A DNA stretch of 64,000 bases from Prorocentrum cordatum (GCA_963575745.1 CAUYUJ010005603.1:64501-128500), one strand, 5' to 3'. Shown: positions 46,040-57,463, counted from the stretch's first letter. The notes: generated from the sequence alone by a model not told the origin. Translations and numbers: made by a program.

Positions 46040-46560
46040 GACTCCGCCGACGTTTCGCCACCCGTGCCGCCCGTGCCACTTGGTTGCCGCCTGGTTGCCG
46101 CCTCGTGCGCAAGGTGGGTCCGCCGAGGTTTCGCCGCGTTGCCGCCCGCGCCGCCTGGCCGCCGCCTGATTGCCGCCTCGTTGTTGCCCCGTGCGCGGGG
46201 TGGGCCCAGCGAGAACTCCCCGGGCTGCCGCCCGTGCCGCCCCATTGCCGCCTGGTTGCCGCCTGATGTTTCGATGTTCCAAGGGGGCATAAAAAAAGGC
46301 ATCGAGGTGTTTGCGCCCACCCCGTCGGCCTGTGCTTGCCTTCGAAAGTAGTGCTTGGGTTATGAGCAATGTCACTTGGCTTGCACCACATAGTTTGCAC
46401 CACGCAGGTTGCGCTACAAAGCTTGCACGACATAGCTCGTTCCACATAGCTTGCAACACGTAGGTTGCACCACGTAGCAACACCACAAAACTTGCCACCC
46501 GTTGATTACACCACATAGCTTGCACCACATCGTTTACACCACACATCGCACATATCCATA
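46040..46560 (+). repeat. Three-part composite repeat, copy 1
   Basis: Left part (about 46060-46265): GCCGCCTGGTTGCCGCC-type minisatellite. Middle (46295-46335): a non-repetitive core with ATCGAGGTGTTTGCGCCCAC. Right part (46375-46560): imperfect TTGCACCACATAGC repeats. The same three parts occur in inverted order and strand at 57585-58250. Confidence 0.85.
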
Positions 46561-46618
46561 GCGACTTAACATACTTGTTGAAGCCCACGCTGGCCGACAT
46601 GTTAACCTGGACCATCAA

Positions 46619-47086
46619 TTAAAGGTCGAGGTTCATGGCGGGCCTGCGTGAGCATGGTGTTACGTCCTGGTCGCCGCTGCAAGTCCAGCAATCACATGCG
46701 CCGTCGGAGTCACAAGGGAACGCATTGCACGTGCCCTCAAACAAAGACGAGCCGAAATCAACCAGATCATGCGCCATCACCTCCCGCCCCTTTCTTCCGA
46801 CTCCTCCGGCCTCCTCCCGCTCCTGCCCCCTCCTCACTCCAGGCGTTGATTTTGAAGTCTGCCTGGCCATCTGGATCCGCTCGGGCACGCCGTTTTTCGC
46901 CCAAGGGTTATCTGCGACAGTTATTGTCCAGGAGGGGGCGCCCAGGTAAAAGGGGCGACATGTCGAGCCTCCATCCCGAAGGGCGACACAACACTCACTA
47001 CTCTCCTGCATCCACGTCTCGCACCCGCCACACGCCCCCCCCTCCTCCCCTTCTTTCCCGGCCCAACAAAACAATAAACGCGGCAC
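46619..47086 (-). CDS. Possible Cys-containing coding fragment, unrecognised
   Basis: The minus frame reads GAPSWTITVADNPWAKNGVP and ERIQMARQTSKSTPGVRRG, then, after a Gly/Arg/Glu stretch that looks like an intron (about 46840-46790), VMAHDLVDFGSSLFEGTCNA and CDSDGACDCWTCSGDQD before a TAA. Two short exons are plausible. No family is recognised. Confidence 0.35.
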   Translation of the reverse strand: MPRLLFCWAGKEGEEGGACGGCETWMQESSECCVALRDGGSTCRPFYLGAPSWTITVADNPWAKNGVPERIQMARQTSKSTPGVRRGQEREEAGGVGRKGREVMAHDLVDFGSSLFEGTCNAFPCDSDGACDCWTCSGDQDVTPCSRRPAMNLDL

Positions 47087-47099
47087 TGACCGTAATGAT

Positions 47100-48140
47100 A
47101 ATCATCGCCGCCCTGATGCACTCCCTCGTCCTCCTCCTCCCCCCCTCCTTCCTCTATCCTCCGCCTCCTCCCTCCTTCGCCTCCTCCTCCTTCTCATCAT
47201 GCTACTACTCCTCTTCTCTTTTGCCTCGTCCTCCTCCCCCTGACTGCCCCTCGGCCCTCCGCGCCGCTTCTCTGCGTGATTGCTCCGGCCACGTGGCCGA
47301 AACCAGACCCGACGCAAGTTCCAGCAAATATTGAGCAAGGCGGCATCTCGCATCAGATTGAGGAAGAGCGCTTTCGGCACCTTAAATCTGATTGAAGAAG
47401 GGCGCTTTCGGCATCTTAAATCGGAGAAAATCGGATGAGCTAGAGGAGGAAGCGGCCACCCCAGGACCCCTTTGTAAAACCAGTCCAGGGAAGGATTCTT
47501 GAAACCTCACAAGAAAAACACTCAGAGACCTGCGGTACCAGTCCGAACGGCATCTGCGGGCAATGTGCCAGTGCGTTCGGCGGGCGGCCACGCTCGAACC
47601 GCACATGGCATCCGCCTGCGCCAAGCCACTCATAACCGTTCCAGTTTTCTTCCGCGTCGGCGGACGACGTGACAGCGCGGCGGCAAGTAACCCAAGGAGT
47701 CTCCAAAGACGCGGGCGCAAGACATCGGAACTTTTGACCCCCTCTCCCCAGACACATTTTGAAGCCAAATACCCCCGGGCACTCGAGGCCCCACCCCCCC
47801 CGAACCCTGGAGACCAAACGCCCCACTGTGCCGAGCACCCGCGTCGGGGGGGGGGGAATTCCTTACTTTTCCCCTCCCTGGAAGTCTGGCTGGGTCAGCC
47901 TTTTGGCATCCCCGGAGAAAATAAATCGCACCACTTCCAACTTAATGTTTAATGTTCCCACTGGGCAATCGGTAAATCCACCAAGGATTTTGCCCCAACA
48001 TGTTCCTGCAAGCGCGGGGGGGCCTAATGTATACAACCCCCATTAGAGTCAACGGCGACGGCAGTCAGAAAGCAACTCAGGAGGCTCACGAGGACACGCC
48101 ACGGAACAGAAAACGCTATTCTCTGGGGTGGGATCGCGGC
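47100..48140. other. No clear gene; CCT-rich tract and a 45-bp duplication
   Basis: CCTCC-rich at 47120-47240. At about 47350-47424 the block CAGATTGAGGAAGAGCGC and TTTCGGCACCTTAAAT is duplicated in tandem with changes. C/G runs at 47788-47862. Frames in 47.4-47.95 kb on both strands show no domain. Confidence 0.45.
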
Positions 48141-48149
48141 CCTCACGCC

Positions 48150-48335
48150 CCGAACGGGCGCCGCGAAAAGCACCGCTGCAATTGCCAGAGGACCGAAAAG
48201 CACCGCTGGAAATACGGGAGGACCCAAAAGCACCACTGGAATTACCGGGGGACCCAGAAGCACCCCTGGAATTACCGGGGCACCGAAAAACATCACTGGA
48301 ATTACCGCTGGATCCAAAAACACACTTTGAATTGG
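48150..48335 (+). repeat. 30-bp tandem repeat, about six units
   Basis: GAAGCACCRCTGGAATTACCGG-type units recur every 29-30 bp from about 48163 to 48330. Confidence 0.9.
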
Positions 48336-48439
48336 CGGCATGCGCGCGCATGGCTGCACCAAGTGCATCGGCGTGCATATTGATCTCCGCTCTCTGATCG
48401 ACTGGGCCCCCGAGGTTCTCATTCAGAGCTGCGCCCGCC

Positions 48440-48895
48440 AGAACTGCGCGCTCCCCTGCGCTGCCCCGTGCCCCCCAAACGATTCCCTACGCTCCCCAAC
48501 GCTCCCCGACGCCACCCCTGCGCCGCCCTGCGCTCCACTTCGCCCCCACGCGCTCCCCTTGCGTCCCCCGGCCACCCTGCGCCCCCCGCGCGCGCCCCCG
48601 CGCCTCCCGTGCACTCCCCTACGCCCCTGCTCCTGCTCCCATGCGCTCCTCGACGGTCCCCTACGCTCCCCTACGCCCCCCCGCTCCCCAACGCCCCCCT
48701 ACGCCCCCCTACGCCCCCTACGCTCCCGAACGCTCCCCCACGCCCCTCTCAGTTCACGTGCCCCCCTACGCTCTCCTACGCCCCCTGCCCCCCTACGGCC
48801 CCCCACTCCCCCCTGCCCCCCCACGCCCCCCCACGCTCCTGAGCGGCGGAAGGCCCGGAGGGGGGAGGGGGGGGGAGGAGGGGGGGGAAAAGGAC
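48440..48895. repeat. C-rich CCCCTACGC degenerate repeat
   Basis: CCCCTACGCCCC and GCTCCCC blocks repeat over about 400 bp and end in a G-run (48858-48889). Confidence 0.85.
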
Positions 48896-49044
48896 AATAG
48901 ATTGGGAGCCTGACTGTTTCGGCACGCCTCTCAGCGGCATGTTCCCCCACGCCGCGGGCACAGAAAACGAGCTCACTACCCGCGCTCGTGCGCGGGCAAT
49001 CCGCGCTGCCGGCAGCGCGCGCCGTGGAGCGACTGCTCCACAAC

Positions 49045-51424
49045 TTAGCTACCCCGAAGCAGCGCCTCCAGCTTCTTCACTGCAGTCGCATCCGCGCGCC
49101 TCCGAGTGCCGGCCCCCTTGCCCTTCCCCTTGCCGCCCGTCTCCACTGACCCCTTGGCCAGCAGCGTCTCCGTCCACGCCTTGACCTCCTTGTTCTCCGC
49201 GTCCGAGAGGAGCCAGCCGAACACCTGCACCGGAGCGAGCGTCTTCATGGTCAGCTTCGGATCCTTCTTGGCCACCATGTCCTTGATGGCGTTGAAGTGC
49301 GCCTTGGCCGCCTGGGGGCCCGACGCGGCCTTGGCATCGCCCCCCCCTGCCACGGGGGCCCAGGTCAGGAAGTGCGCCAATTGCTCTTTAACTTTGCCAG
49401 TGAACTCAGAGCTCTCGCCCGAAAACTGGGGCGGCCTGTTCATGCGGATGGCGTCCACCCAGTCCCTGACGTCCTGGAACATGCGCCCCACGGCAGGGCC
49501 AGCGAAGGACAACAGCTTGGACTCGGCCAGCGAGTTCAAAGCTTTCCAAGCGTCTTCAGCCGTGACGTGGCGACTCTCAGAAGCCAAGCCCCCCAAGATC
49601 TTGTCCTTCACCTTCTTCTCCCCAGCCTCGCCCACGTGCCCCTCGACCAACGCGATCACCACGCAGAACTTCTTGTCCAGGCCGCACAGAATGGACCACT
49701 TGCTCTTCAAGAGCGCGAGCACCTCTGGCCCCGACTGGTCCTCCAAGCCCTTGATCAACCCGATGCCGGTGTTGCGGGCCCTGAGGTTCTCGGCGACGGC
49801 GTCGGCAGCGAGCTTGATAGTCGGGGCCGCCCGGCCCTCCTTCACGTTGTGCTCCTCGCTCGCGATGGCGGGCAGGATCTTCAGGTCGACCCCGAGGCCT
49901 TGGAGGCGGCAAGCCAAGCAGGTCATGCACTCCTCCATGGCGCTGCGCACTGTGAGCTGCAACTGAATCCCCCTGTAATCTCCGCGACCTCGTTCGCCTC
50001 AACGCTGCCGGCCACAAGGTCCGCCTGGAACTTCGCGCGGTTCTCCGCGAGAGTTTCGAGCGTGATGTCTTTCTTGAACAGCTCCGCCAAAGCCGCGTCA
50101 ACTAAAGTCTTGACCCTGCACCGCGTGATCTTGTTCAAGGCGAACCCGAAGATCTTGGATCCCGTGGCGCAGGAGTGGACAATCTTGAAGAGGCTATCCT
50201 CCACCGTCGTCCACGAACCGCCAGCGGGCACCGCGCAACGCGCATCCATGGCTTCCTTCGGGATCAGCAAACGGCCGATGTGATTGTGGCCCTCCCACCA
50301 CAGGTGCGCGGACAACCCGCTGTCCTGCGAGCACCCGCGCGCGAGCTTAACCAACGGCACCCGCCCCCGCGCAAGGGGCGGGGGGCAAGTGCCGATTGGT
50401 TGGCCCACGAACGGGTGCTCGAACCTGGAAGTGCCCGAAGGTCTTCAACAGCACCACGTCGAAAGTATCTTTCATCAACATCACCTCGCTCGCGTACGTC
50501 GCGTGCAGGTTGTGCTTCACGAGGTAGCTCATGAAGTCGATCCAGAGACTCGTGTTCTTGGCCGGGGCAAGCGGCGGGACCTTCGCCATCGCCTTCACCA
50601 GCACGGCGAGTGTCTTCTGGTTCGACGCAACAGGGCCATTCGCGAATAACACCACAAGGGGGCCATAGTCCCTCTCCTTCCCGAGGAAGGCGAGCAAAGC
50701 AGTCTCCACCTCTGGCGTCAGGCATCGTCAGCCTTCGCCACCTTGATCTTTTTCTGGGGCGACTCCTCGGACGCATACATGTCGCGCAACTCATCATAGT
50801 ACCTCTTTCCCATGGGCTTGCCCGCCTCGCGATCCCTGGAGACCTGGCCCTGCAGGGTGGGCCCCCCGACTTTCTTCTCGTACAGGAGATCGGCGGCCCA
50901 ACCCCTGAAGTTCGCCTGAAGGTTAGGCGTCGCGGGCATTCCACCAACGCCCAAACGCGCAAGTGGGGAGAGACAGACACGGCGGGCGCCAGGGAAGGAA
51001 AGAGAGCGGGCGGGAGGGGCGCGACAGAGAGGGAGTCGGAGAAGGGGGGGGCACGAGGAAAGTGGGGGAGTCGGGAAGAGGACGCCTGAGAGCAAGGCAG
51101 CGAAGGCAGGGAGGAAGGAGGGAGGGAGAGGCGCGGGCTGCAGAAACATAGGTCTGCAGTGCTCGGGCGTTGGTGGATGCCGGCGATCGCCTTGATCACC
51201 TTCTGGGTCTTCGCTGCCTCGGACAACTTCTTGGACCGATTGCCCTCGGCGCTGGGTGACCCGTTGCCCCGGGCCTCGGCCTCGTTCTCCTCGAGCAGGC
51301 TCTGCGGCGGCGGCTTGCTCCCTGGCGCCTCCAGGCCGAACGCGGCGCAAGCCTCGTGGAAAGCCTTGGCGGACGTGGCCTTCTTCCCCTTCTTCAGCGC
51401 CGACTGCTTCGCCTTCGGAGCCAT
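49045..51424 (-). CDS. Multicopy dinoflagellate-type protein, at least three exons
   Basis: Exon 1 starts at the ATG 51424 (MAPKAKQSALKKGKKATSAK) and runs to about 51150. A GA-rich (minus CT-rich) intron follows to about 50945. The next exon reads FRGWAADLLYEKKVGGPTL, KPMGKRYYDELRDMYASEES, a frame change near 50715, then FLGKERDYGPLVVLFANGPV, SLWIDFMSYLVKHNLHATYA and TFDVVLLKTFGHFQ. A clean 100-nt intron (50424-50325) joins it to DSGLSAHLWWEGHNHIGRLL, GSWTTVEDSLFKIVHSCAT and SKIFGFALNKITRCRVKTL. A second frame change at a C5 run (49969-49973) leads to MEECMTCLACRLQGLGVDL and the rest, with a Gly/Lys-rich KGKGKGAGTRRR tail and the stop at 49045. The N-terminus is basic, like a nuclear or nucleic-acid-binding protein. 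I recall related hypothetical proteins in dinoflagellates but know no function. Confidence 0.6.
50325..50424 (-). other. 100-nt GT-AG intron
   Basis: On the minus strand CACTTCCAG|GTTCGAG opens and GCTCGCAG|GACAGCGGG closes the interval. Removal joins G-H-F-Q to D-S-G-L-S in frame. Both ends fit the spliceosomal consensus. Confidence 0.7.
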
Positions 51425-51869
51425 GGGCGCGCCGGGCCGGGGCGCTGCGAGAGCGACGAAGCCTGCGGCGAAGCTGGGCAGCCGTCAGTTCCAACCCAAA
51501 TAGCCTCGGCGATTACATGGGCGATGGGGCCCAGGAGAAGGTCGCGGGGGAGAGCAAGGCAGAAGAGAGCAGGGAGGAGGAGCGAAAGAGGTAGAGGCGA
51601 CAGGGAAGAGGGCAGGGAGAGGAAAACCACAGACGCGACAGAGGTCGCCATCGCCTGCGGACCGAATCGGCGCAACAAAACGCGCATCTGATTTTCTGCT
51701 TTGATTTGCTCTGCGCGGGCTGCACCGGAGGTGCCTTGCCGTGACGCACGGCAAGCAATGCATCTCCGAACGCATCTTCTGCTAGTTGCGACGCCACGTG
51801 CCTCCCGCAGGGCACCCGCAGGAGAGCAATGGAGGGGGCTGTGGACGAACACATATGCACCGTCCGATG

Positions 51870-51942
51870 CGTCGTCTGATTTGCGTCCGATTTACGTCCG
51901 ATTTGCGTCCGATTTGCGTCCGATTTCATGTCCGTTTCACTT
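51870..51942 (+). repeat. 13-bp TGCGTCCGATT tandem repeat
   Basis: GTCCGATTTGC / GTCCGATTTAC recurs five times, then degenerates. Weaker copies occur to about 52065. Confidence 0.85.
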
Positions 51943-52203
51943 TTGGCGTTCGTGGGTGGCCCCCAGGGCCGCTTCTGATTTGGGGTCCGTTTCATGTTCC
52001 GGCTGCGTCGCCGAAGCTGCCCCCCCCGGAAGCCGGATTTGTTTTCCGATTTGGTGTCCGCTTGATTTTGCGTGGATGTTCCAGACAGAACCGCCCCAAA
52101 AAAAACAAATACAAATCGGACGCGAAATCGGGCGCCGCGGGGCAGCCTTTCGGAGCGCTCTGCGAGGACGCAACCGGGACACCTGACTGCAGAGTATCGA
52201 GTC

Positions 52204-54143
52204 TTATACCCTACGGGGCACGATGCGCCTGAGCGCGTCGATGCGACTGCGGACGTGGACGTCGCCCGTCCTGTGCAGATCGGCCACGTCAGGCGGCCCC
52301 CGGTAAGTCTCCAGCGCAGCGGGCGAGAAATCCACCGCGAGCTCGCCTTCCACGTCCGCCTTGTCGAAGAACCACTGCAGTCTGCGGCACCAGGCGCTAG
52401 CCAGCGTGAAGGCCCCGTCCGTTGTATACCGGCTGACGAAGAAGTTACCCTCCCGCGGCAAGTCCCACCGCAGGCACCAGTCTTTCACTCTTTGCCCGCG
52501 GGCGCTCGCCTCGAAGGCGTCGTAAGCAACGCCTTTGTGTTCACCTGTCCACCGCCCCCCAAGCAGCCGCCATTTGAAGTGCGTGTATGAATGAATCCCT
52601 TGCTCCTTCCACTCCTCACGCGCGGACTGGAGCGCGGTCAACAACATATCCACGTCGACGTCGCGAAGCTCCTCGCCGGGCTCGCCAGCGGGACGCCGCC
52701 CGCCAGCAGAAGACCCGCTGCGCCCGCCCGCGCCAGTGGCGAGGAAATCGAGCAACCAAGGACATTCAAGCCACTGCTGATCAACCTCGCCTTGCTCTCC
52801 CTCGGTGGCGCGTTTATCCTCGGCTGCGCCAGCGTCGGAGCAAGGCGGCAAGAACTGGGCGAAGCTGGCGTGCGGCTCCCAGGAAGAATCAGACCCCATC
52901 ATGCCATTACCGATGCGGGTAACGTCCAAGGCAACTTCGATCGGAGCGTCCGGGTCGAAGGGCCACTTGTCGGTGAACGTATGAGAGCCCGTCAGACGAA
53001 ACAGGTGCGCCCATGTATCGGTATGATCCCCCTCAACGTGCGCGGCATCGGTGATAGGAGGTGCGGGCACGGGAGAAAGCTCAACGAAGCCAACCACATG
53101 GGGTTGCTGACAGCCGTACGTGTACTTGAAATACCTATGCACCCCGCCCCCATCCAGCACGCGTATGGCGCTCCTGGGAAAAACATCGCGGTTCATACAC
53201 AATAGGCGCACCCACGGTGGACGGGGTGGGTCGGGAACTGCAGCTGGCAGTTCAATTCCCTCCAAGGCCTTTTATCTTCTCTGCGTGCGGCTGCGGCACG
53301 GGCACCTCCCACCCAGCGCGAATCTCATCCAGCTCCCTATTGGACAACGCGCTGGAATCGAAGGCAGTCTGAAGCTCGGCCACAGCTGCGCTGGTGAACT
53401 TGCAACCGCGCATAACCAATGGCGAATCAAAGGATGTCTGCTTGGTCACTTTACCCCGTAATTCAGCAATGCGGGATACGAGCTTCTCTTTCTCCTCCGC
53501 GAGGAAATTGTGTTTTTTCCACCACCTCGTGCATGGCCCTGGATTCAAGCTGGTTCCGGCGCTCGGCCGGCAAGGCTTTCCACATAGCAACGTGCTTCCG
53601 CATTATCCGCTGCGCCACGTCACTTGGAACATCCTGACCCCTCTCCCTCAATATGGCAGCCTCTGCGTTGAGCTCTTTGACAAATTGCTGCCGGCCTGTC
53701 CGTTTCTGTGGGCGCGCGGCGCTCAATCGTTCGCGCTGTTGCCGAAGCCGGGCAAGCATCGCCTCGTCGGGGCTCGGCGCCAGGAGGGAGCGCGCCGCAA
53801 CGCACGAGCTCCTGGCTCGCAAAGTCGAAGACGCATACTGCTTGTGCAACCGAAGCATGCCTGAAGTACACGCATGGTGCTGCTCAGTGCCATTCGCGCT
53901 CCACGACGCCTTGCCCATCAGTTTCAAGACGTCCACATACACGGAATCGTGAATGCCCGCGTGCATGCCGGACCACATCTTCAGCGCATTAACCTCCGTC
54001 GGGCGGGGCCCGTGCTTCAAATCATGGAGATTTTGCGGGTGGTCGCCCCGCACCAGGCCCCAGGGAAGTTGCCTGGCGCGTCTCAGACGCGCCTCCAAGT
54101 AAGTAGAAGAAGCCAGCGATGCAGCAATGGACTGATCCCGCAA
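52204..54143 (-). pseudogene. Multicopy protein with an HMG-box-like segment, broken by two frameshifts
   Basis: Frame 54143-53463 carries KMWSGMHAGIHDSVYVDVL, LMGKASWSANGTEQHHACTS and RLHKQYASSTLRARSSC, then KRTGRQQFVKELNAEA and MRKHVAMWKALPAERRNQLE, which has the spacing and W-K-A-L-P-x-E-x-R core of an HMG box. At the T6 run 53513-53518 the good frame moves to 53590-53252 (EEKEKLVSRIAELRGKVTKQ, CKFTSAAVAELQTAFDSSAL). Near 53265 it moves to 53265-52204 (VRLLCMNRDVFPRSAIRV, FKYTYGCQQPHVVGFVELSP, LDVTRIGNGMMGSDSSW, WKEQGIHSYTHFKWRLLGGR), ending at 52204. I recall a dinoflagellate family with G-K-x-S-W-S and E-Q-x-H-G blocks followed by such a box. HMG boxes bind DNA; here that is inference. 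Removing one base of the T6 run restores the frame, so at least one break may be an assembly error. Confidence 0.6.
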
Positions 54144-54359
54144 CTGACGGCCGTTCTGCCCTGAGGGTTGATATTGATGTCATCGGCGCAACAGCGCTGC
54201 AACTCGAAACGCTAACAAAACTACGACCCCCCAGGGCCCACGACTCGAAAGCACCCTTGTAACTAATACAATGAATGCCCCACACCCGCAGCGTGAACTA
54301 TCGCCACACCTGCTCGGGTGGACCAGCGGTTCACGCATTTACTACATGTGGCTCGAAGG

Positions 54360-55100
54360 ACCTCTCGGAGCCCTCTCGCGGCCTCCCAGGGGCCGTGGAA
54401 ATCTTCGCCGAAACTGCAAAGACCGCTCCCAGCAGGGCTTCGGCAGGGAGCCGAACAAGAACGGCTCAATGCGAACACGCAGTTTCGTTGCTTTGGGGTG
54501 CTGCTCGGAATCCTCTTGGGGCCATTTGGGGGCCTTTTTGAACCGACTTGAGCCCTTTGGGGTGCCCCATTCTACATGCTCTCCTGATCCTCACAAGGCG
54601 GCCTCTTGGGGCCCTGAGGCGCCTTTTTTGCGATTATGCGACTGGCCAGGGCGTGGAATCCGTCTGACCAAGCAAGGTGGCATGTTCGCGGAACCGCAAA
54701 AATAAATCTCTTGGGCCCCTTCTGCCGCCCTTCGGGAGAGGAGACGGCGCGCTGATGCTTTTGCTTCGGAACCCTCGGGTAACCCTCCAGAGACCCGTCG
54801 AAACCCCCACGACGGCCAAGGAGCGCCCGAAAGTGCCCCCAATCTTCACTCAAATGTAGCAGCGGCACCAAGGGTGTGATGCAATTCCATGAGTGCACGC
54901 GATGATTGTTTCGCTATTCCTTGGGGGTCCGTCCAGAAAGCCCCCGAAGGCTCGCGTAACCGTTTTGGGGGTTGCGTCGGTGCCCCCTGCGATCTCTGGG
55001 GGTATCGCCGGGGCCCTCAGGGTGGCCCCGGCGAACAAGCAGAGCGAAACAAAGTAGTTGCACGATGTGGATCGTGATCCTTGCGGGGGGGCACATTGAA
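54360..55100. repeat. Decayed CTTGGGGCC-type repeat, tract 4
   Basis: Scattered CTCTTGGGGCC, TTTGGGGGCC and CTTGGGGGT blocks in otherwise ordinary sequence. No gene. Confidence 0.5.
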
Positions 55101-55870
55101 TCCTTGGGAGAACCCCCGAAGCCATCGCAAAGAAAGAAAACAAGCAACTATGCATATTCCAGGGGTCCTGACTGAGCAGAATGGAGCCCGCCAAGACGGG
55201 ATGACCCTGAGAAGTGCGAACCGATGCAGGATCCATGCGGGTCGAAAGAAGTGGACAACTATGACAAAATATTGACACACGCGCGGCTGTTTGTGCGAAG
55301 CGCCACCGCACTACTACACGGACTTGCAAGGGTTTCGTGCGACAGGGGCCCTTTGACACGGAACCTGCGTTGGACTCTTGGTCGCAAGCGCTCCCCCTCC
55401 CGTCATCTCCCCCTCCCCACTTCTCTCTCTACTCAGGCGTTGGATCCGAAACCCCATTTTCGTGACGACTGGAAGGTCCGTGATTCATCGCGACGATGGT
55501 CGAGAGCGCTCCTCTTTCCCTCCCCGGCCGCCCCCTCCCTTCCCTCCAGCCCCTCCCGCCCCTTGTTTTCAATGCCAGTGCAATTCGATGGGGCCTGCCT
55601 GGGAAGGCAAATGGCTCAGCGCGACGGTCGTGGCAGGGCGTTCCCCCATCCCTCCCCCCTCTCCCTCCCCCTTCCTCCACCTCTCCCTTCCTCTGGCGCT
55701 GCCCCAGTACCCAACGATCGAACCCGCCTGGGGGGCGAGCGGCGCGGCGCGACGGTGGTCGGGGGCACCCCTCCTCTCTTCCCCCCCCGCCCCTCCAATC
55801 CATGCCATCCCTGCTGTCTCCACCAATGCATCTCAATGCAACTCGGTCGAATCCGCGCTGGGGGCGAGTG
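55100..55870. other. Gene-free stretch, C-rich
   Basis: CCCCTCCC-rich from about 55390 to 55970, like the intron-style tracts elsewhere. It may contain introns or the 3' flank of the gene to the right. Confidence 0.45.
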
Positions 55871-55872
55871 GT

Positions 55873-57432
55873 TCAGCGCGACGGTCGTCGCGAGCGTTCC
55901 TCCCCCCTTCCCTCCTCTTCCTCTTCTCCCCCCGCCCCCCCCCGGCACCTCCTCCAACGTTTGATCCGCGCGCGATTATGTCGAGCCCGCCTGGGGTGCA
56001 GGTGGGCTGGATATCGACATGTGTGTCCATGTGGTTTCGAATCAAAGGTGCGCCCATGTGGTTTCGAACCGACGCCCATGCAATGACCAACCTGGGGGGG
56101 GGGGGGGCAAGGAGGGGCGCCGAACTGCGCGCCCTGACATTCAAGAGACCCGAAGCCTATAGCCTCAGCAATGACACGCCAAGTCTCCTCAGCGATAGTG
56201 GCCGTACGACGCAATTCGCGGGAAATGATCCCGTCGATGGCGTCCAAGTGCAAGGGCACCCGGTCGTCCGACATGATGTGATACAGCACGGAGTCCATGC
56301 AGAATGAAGAAGTAGACACTATAGCGATAAGGTGCATCACCTTCACGTTGACATGGTCAATGAAGCCGCCGATATGATATCGGCCAGCACGGCCGCTGTT
56401 CACGATGAAATTGGCCAGGTCGGGAAGGCCCAGCACGCACGCTGCAAGCAGCGTCCTCGAGCTCCTCCCAATGGAAACCCACCTCGAGTCGGTCCATGTC
56501 TTAAAGCTCCACGCCTTCATCATGGCCACGGTGATAAGACCAGGAAGGTCGGGAGAATTCTCAAACTCCGGTGACACGAGCAAACTGCCGCCGCTGAAAC
56601 GCAACTGCAACGTCACGAACAGATCCACCCAGTGCGGCTTGAAACCTAAAATTTCCCACAATTGGCGGGCGGGCGGGAAGTCCCACGGCTCGAAGCTGAT
56701 GCGCTGGGCCATCCAGTCCCCTAGGAACAGCGAAAACAAGTGAAGCGACGACCTCGCCGACTCCAAGGCTATCCAAGTGGAGCGCATGACAGCAGGATCC
56801 TGTACGAATTGGATGATACTATGCTTGAAGCCATTGTGCACGTCGTGCAACGAGCAACCGACAGCCGTGAAGAAACTCGTGCACCACAGCCGGTGGACCT
56901 CGCCAGGAGGCATGTCTTGGGCCGCCAAATCTTCTAGAAACAACGAATACTTGTGATGATACCTCTCGCAAGCGGACTGGATGGCCCTGTCCCATACATG
57001 ATGGCAAACAAGAGGCCCGCGATGACCTAGCTCCCGCGGGTACGACGTCAACATACGAAACGCGGCGAAGTGGCACGCAGCCGACGTCTTCGCAAGATCC
57101 CGCGGCGGGCCAAATAAAACTGCGCAGCCACCCTTCACATCGCAAATGAAGGCTCGTTCTGCCAACATGTGCCTCGAATCCTTCCTGCTCCGCACTACTC
57201 TCCAGAGAGCGGTTGACGTCTGCGCCCTCTGCCGGACTGTCACGGGAGTGCTGTCACAGCTGTACTGAAACAGCAGTGGATCGTGCTCTCGCTCCCGAAC
57301 AAATGCGCCAAATCGCCGCTTCAGCACCAATGTTATGATAGCAGCGACCCTATGCAGCGTCCCAACCATGCATGACGCAACGCACACGCCAGGCTTGCTG
57401 AATGCGCGGGTCACATCCACTACGCTCGGCAT
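55873..57432 (-). CDS. Multicopy dinoflagellate-type protein behind a relict spliced leader
   Basis: The frame is open from above 57516. I choose the ATG at 57432 (MPSVVDVTRAFSKPGVCVAS) because a relict spliced leader ends 31 nt upstream. The protein reads QYSCDSTPVTVRQRAQTSTA, RKDSRHMLAERAFICDVKG, LVCHHVWDRAIQSACERYHH, FTAVGCSLHDVHNGFKHSII, FSLFLGDWMAQRISFEPWDF, KTWTDSRWVSIGRSSRTLLA and RYHIGGFIDHVNVKVMHLIA. Coding character ends near 56130 (GFGSLECQG); the remaining 85 codons to 55873 are Pro/Arg/Glu-rich and probably intron or flank. I recall many dinoflagellate hypothetical proteins with the S-T-P-V-T start, C-x-x-H-D-x-x-N-x-x-x-W/H centre and S-R-W-x-x-x-G end. No catalytic motif is clear. 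About 430 codons without a break make this the best preserved gene of the window. Confidence 0.65.
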   Translation of the reverse strand: MPSVVDVTRAFSKPGVCVASCMVGTLHRVAAIITLVLKRRFGAFVREREHDPLLFQYSCDSTPVTVRQRAQTSTALWRVVRSRKDSRHMLAERAFICDVKGGCAVLFGPPRDLAKTSAACHFAAFRMLTSYPRELGHRGPLVCHHVWDRAIQSACERYHHKYSLFLEDLAAQDMPPGEVHRLWCTSFFTAVGCSLHDVHNGFKHSIIQFVQDPAVMRSTWIALESARSSLHLFSLFLGDWMAQRISFEPWDFPPARQLWEILGFKPHWVDLFVTLQLRFSGGSLLVSPEFENSPDLPGLITVAMMKAWSFKTWTDSRWVSIGRSSRTLLAACVLGLPDLANFIVNSGRAGRYHIGGFIDHVNVKVMHLIAIVSTSSFCMDSVLYHIMSDDRVPLHLDAIDGIISRELRRTATIAEETWRVIAEAIGFGSLECQGAQFGAPPCPPPPQVGHCMGVGSKPHGRTFDSKPHGHTCRYPAHLHPRRARHNRARIKRWRRCRGGAGGEEEEEGRGEERSRRPSR

Positions 57433-57463
57433 GGCCGAAAGCGACCCGAACCGAGTTGAGGGG

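Noticed and set aside
49106-50283. Long plus-strand frames opposite the 49-51 kb gene
   Set aside because: The minus frame has balanced composition, a clean intron and a stop; the plus frames are shadows.
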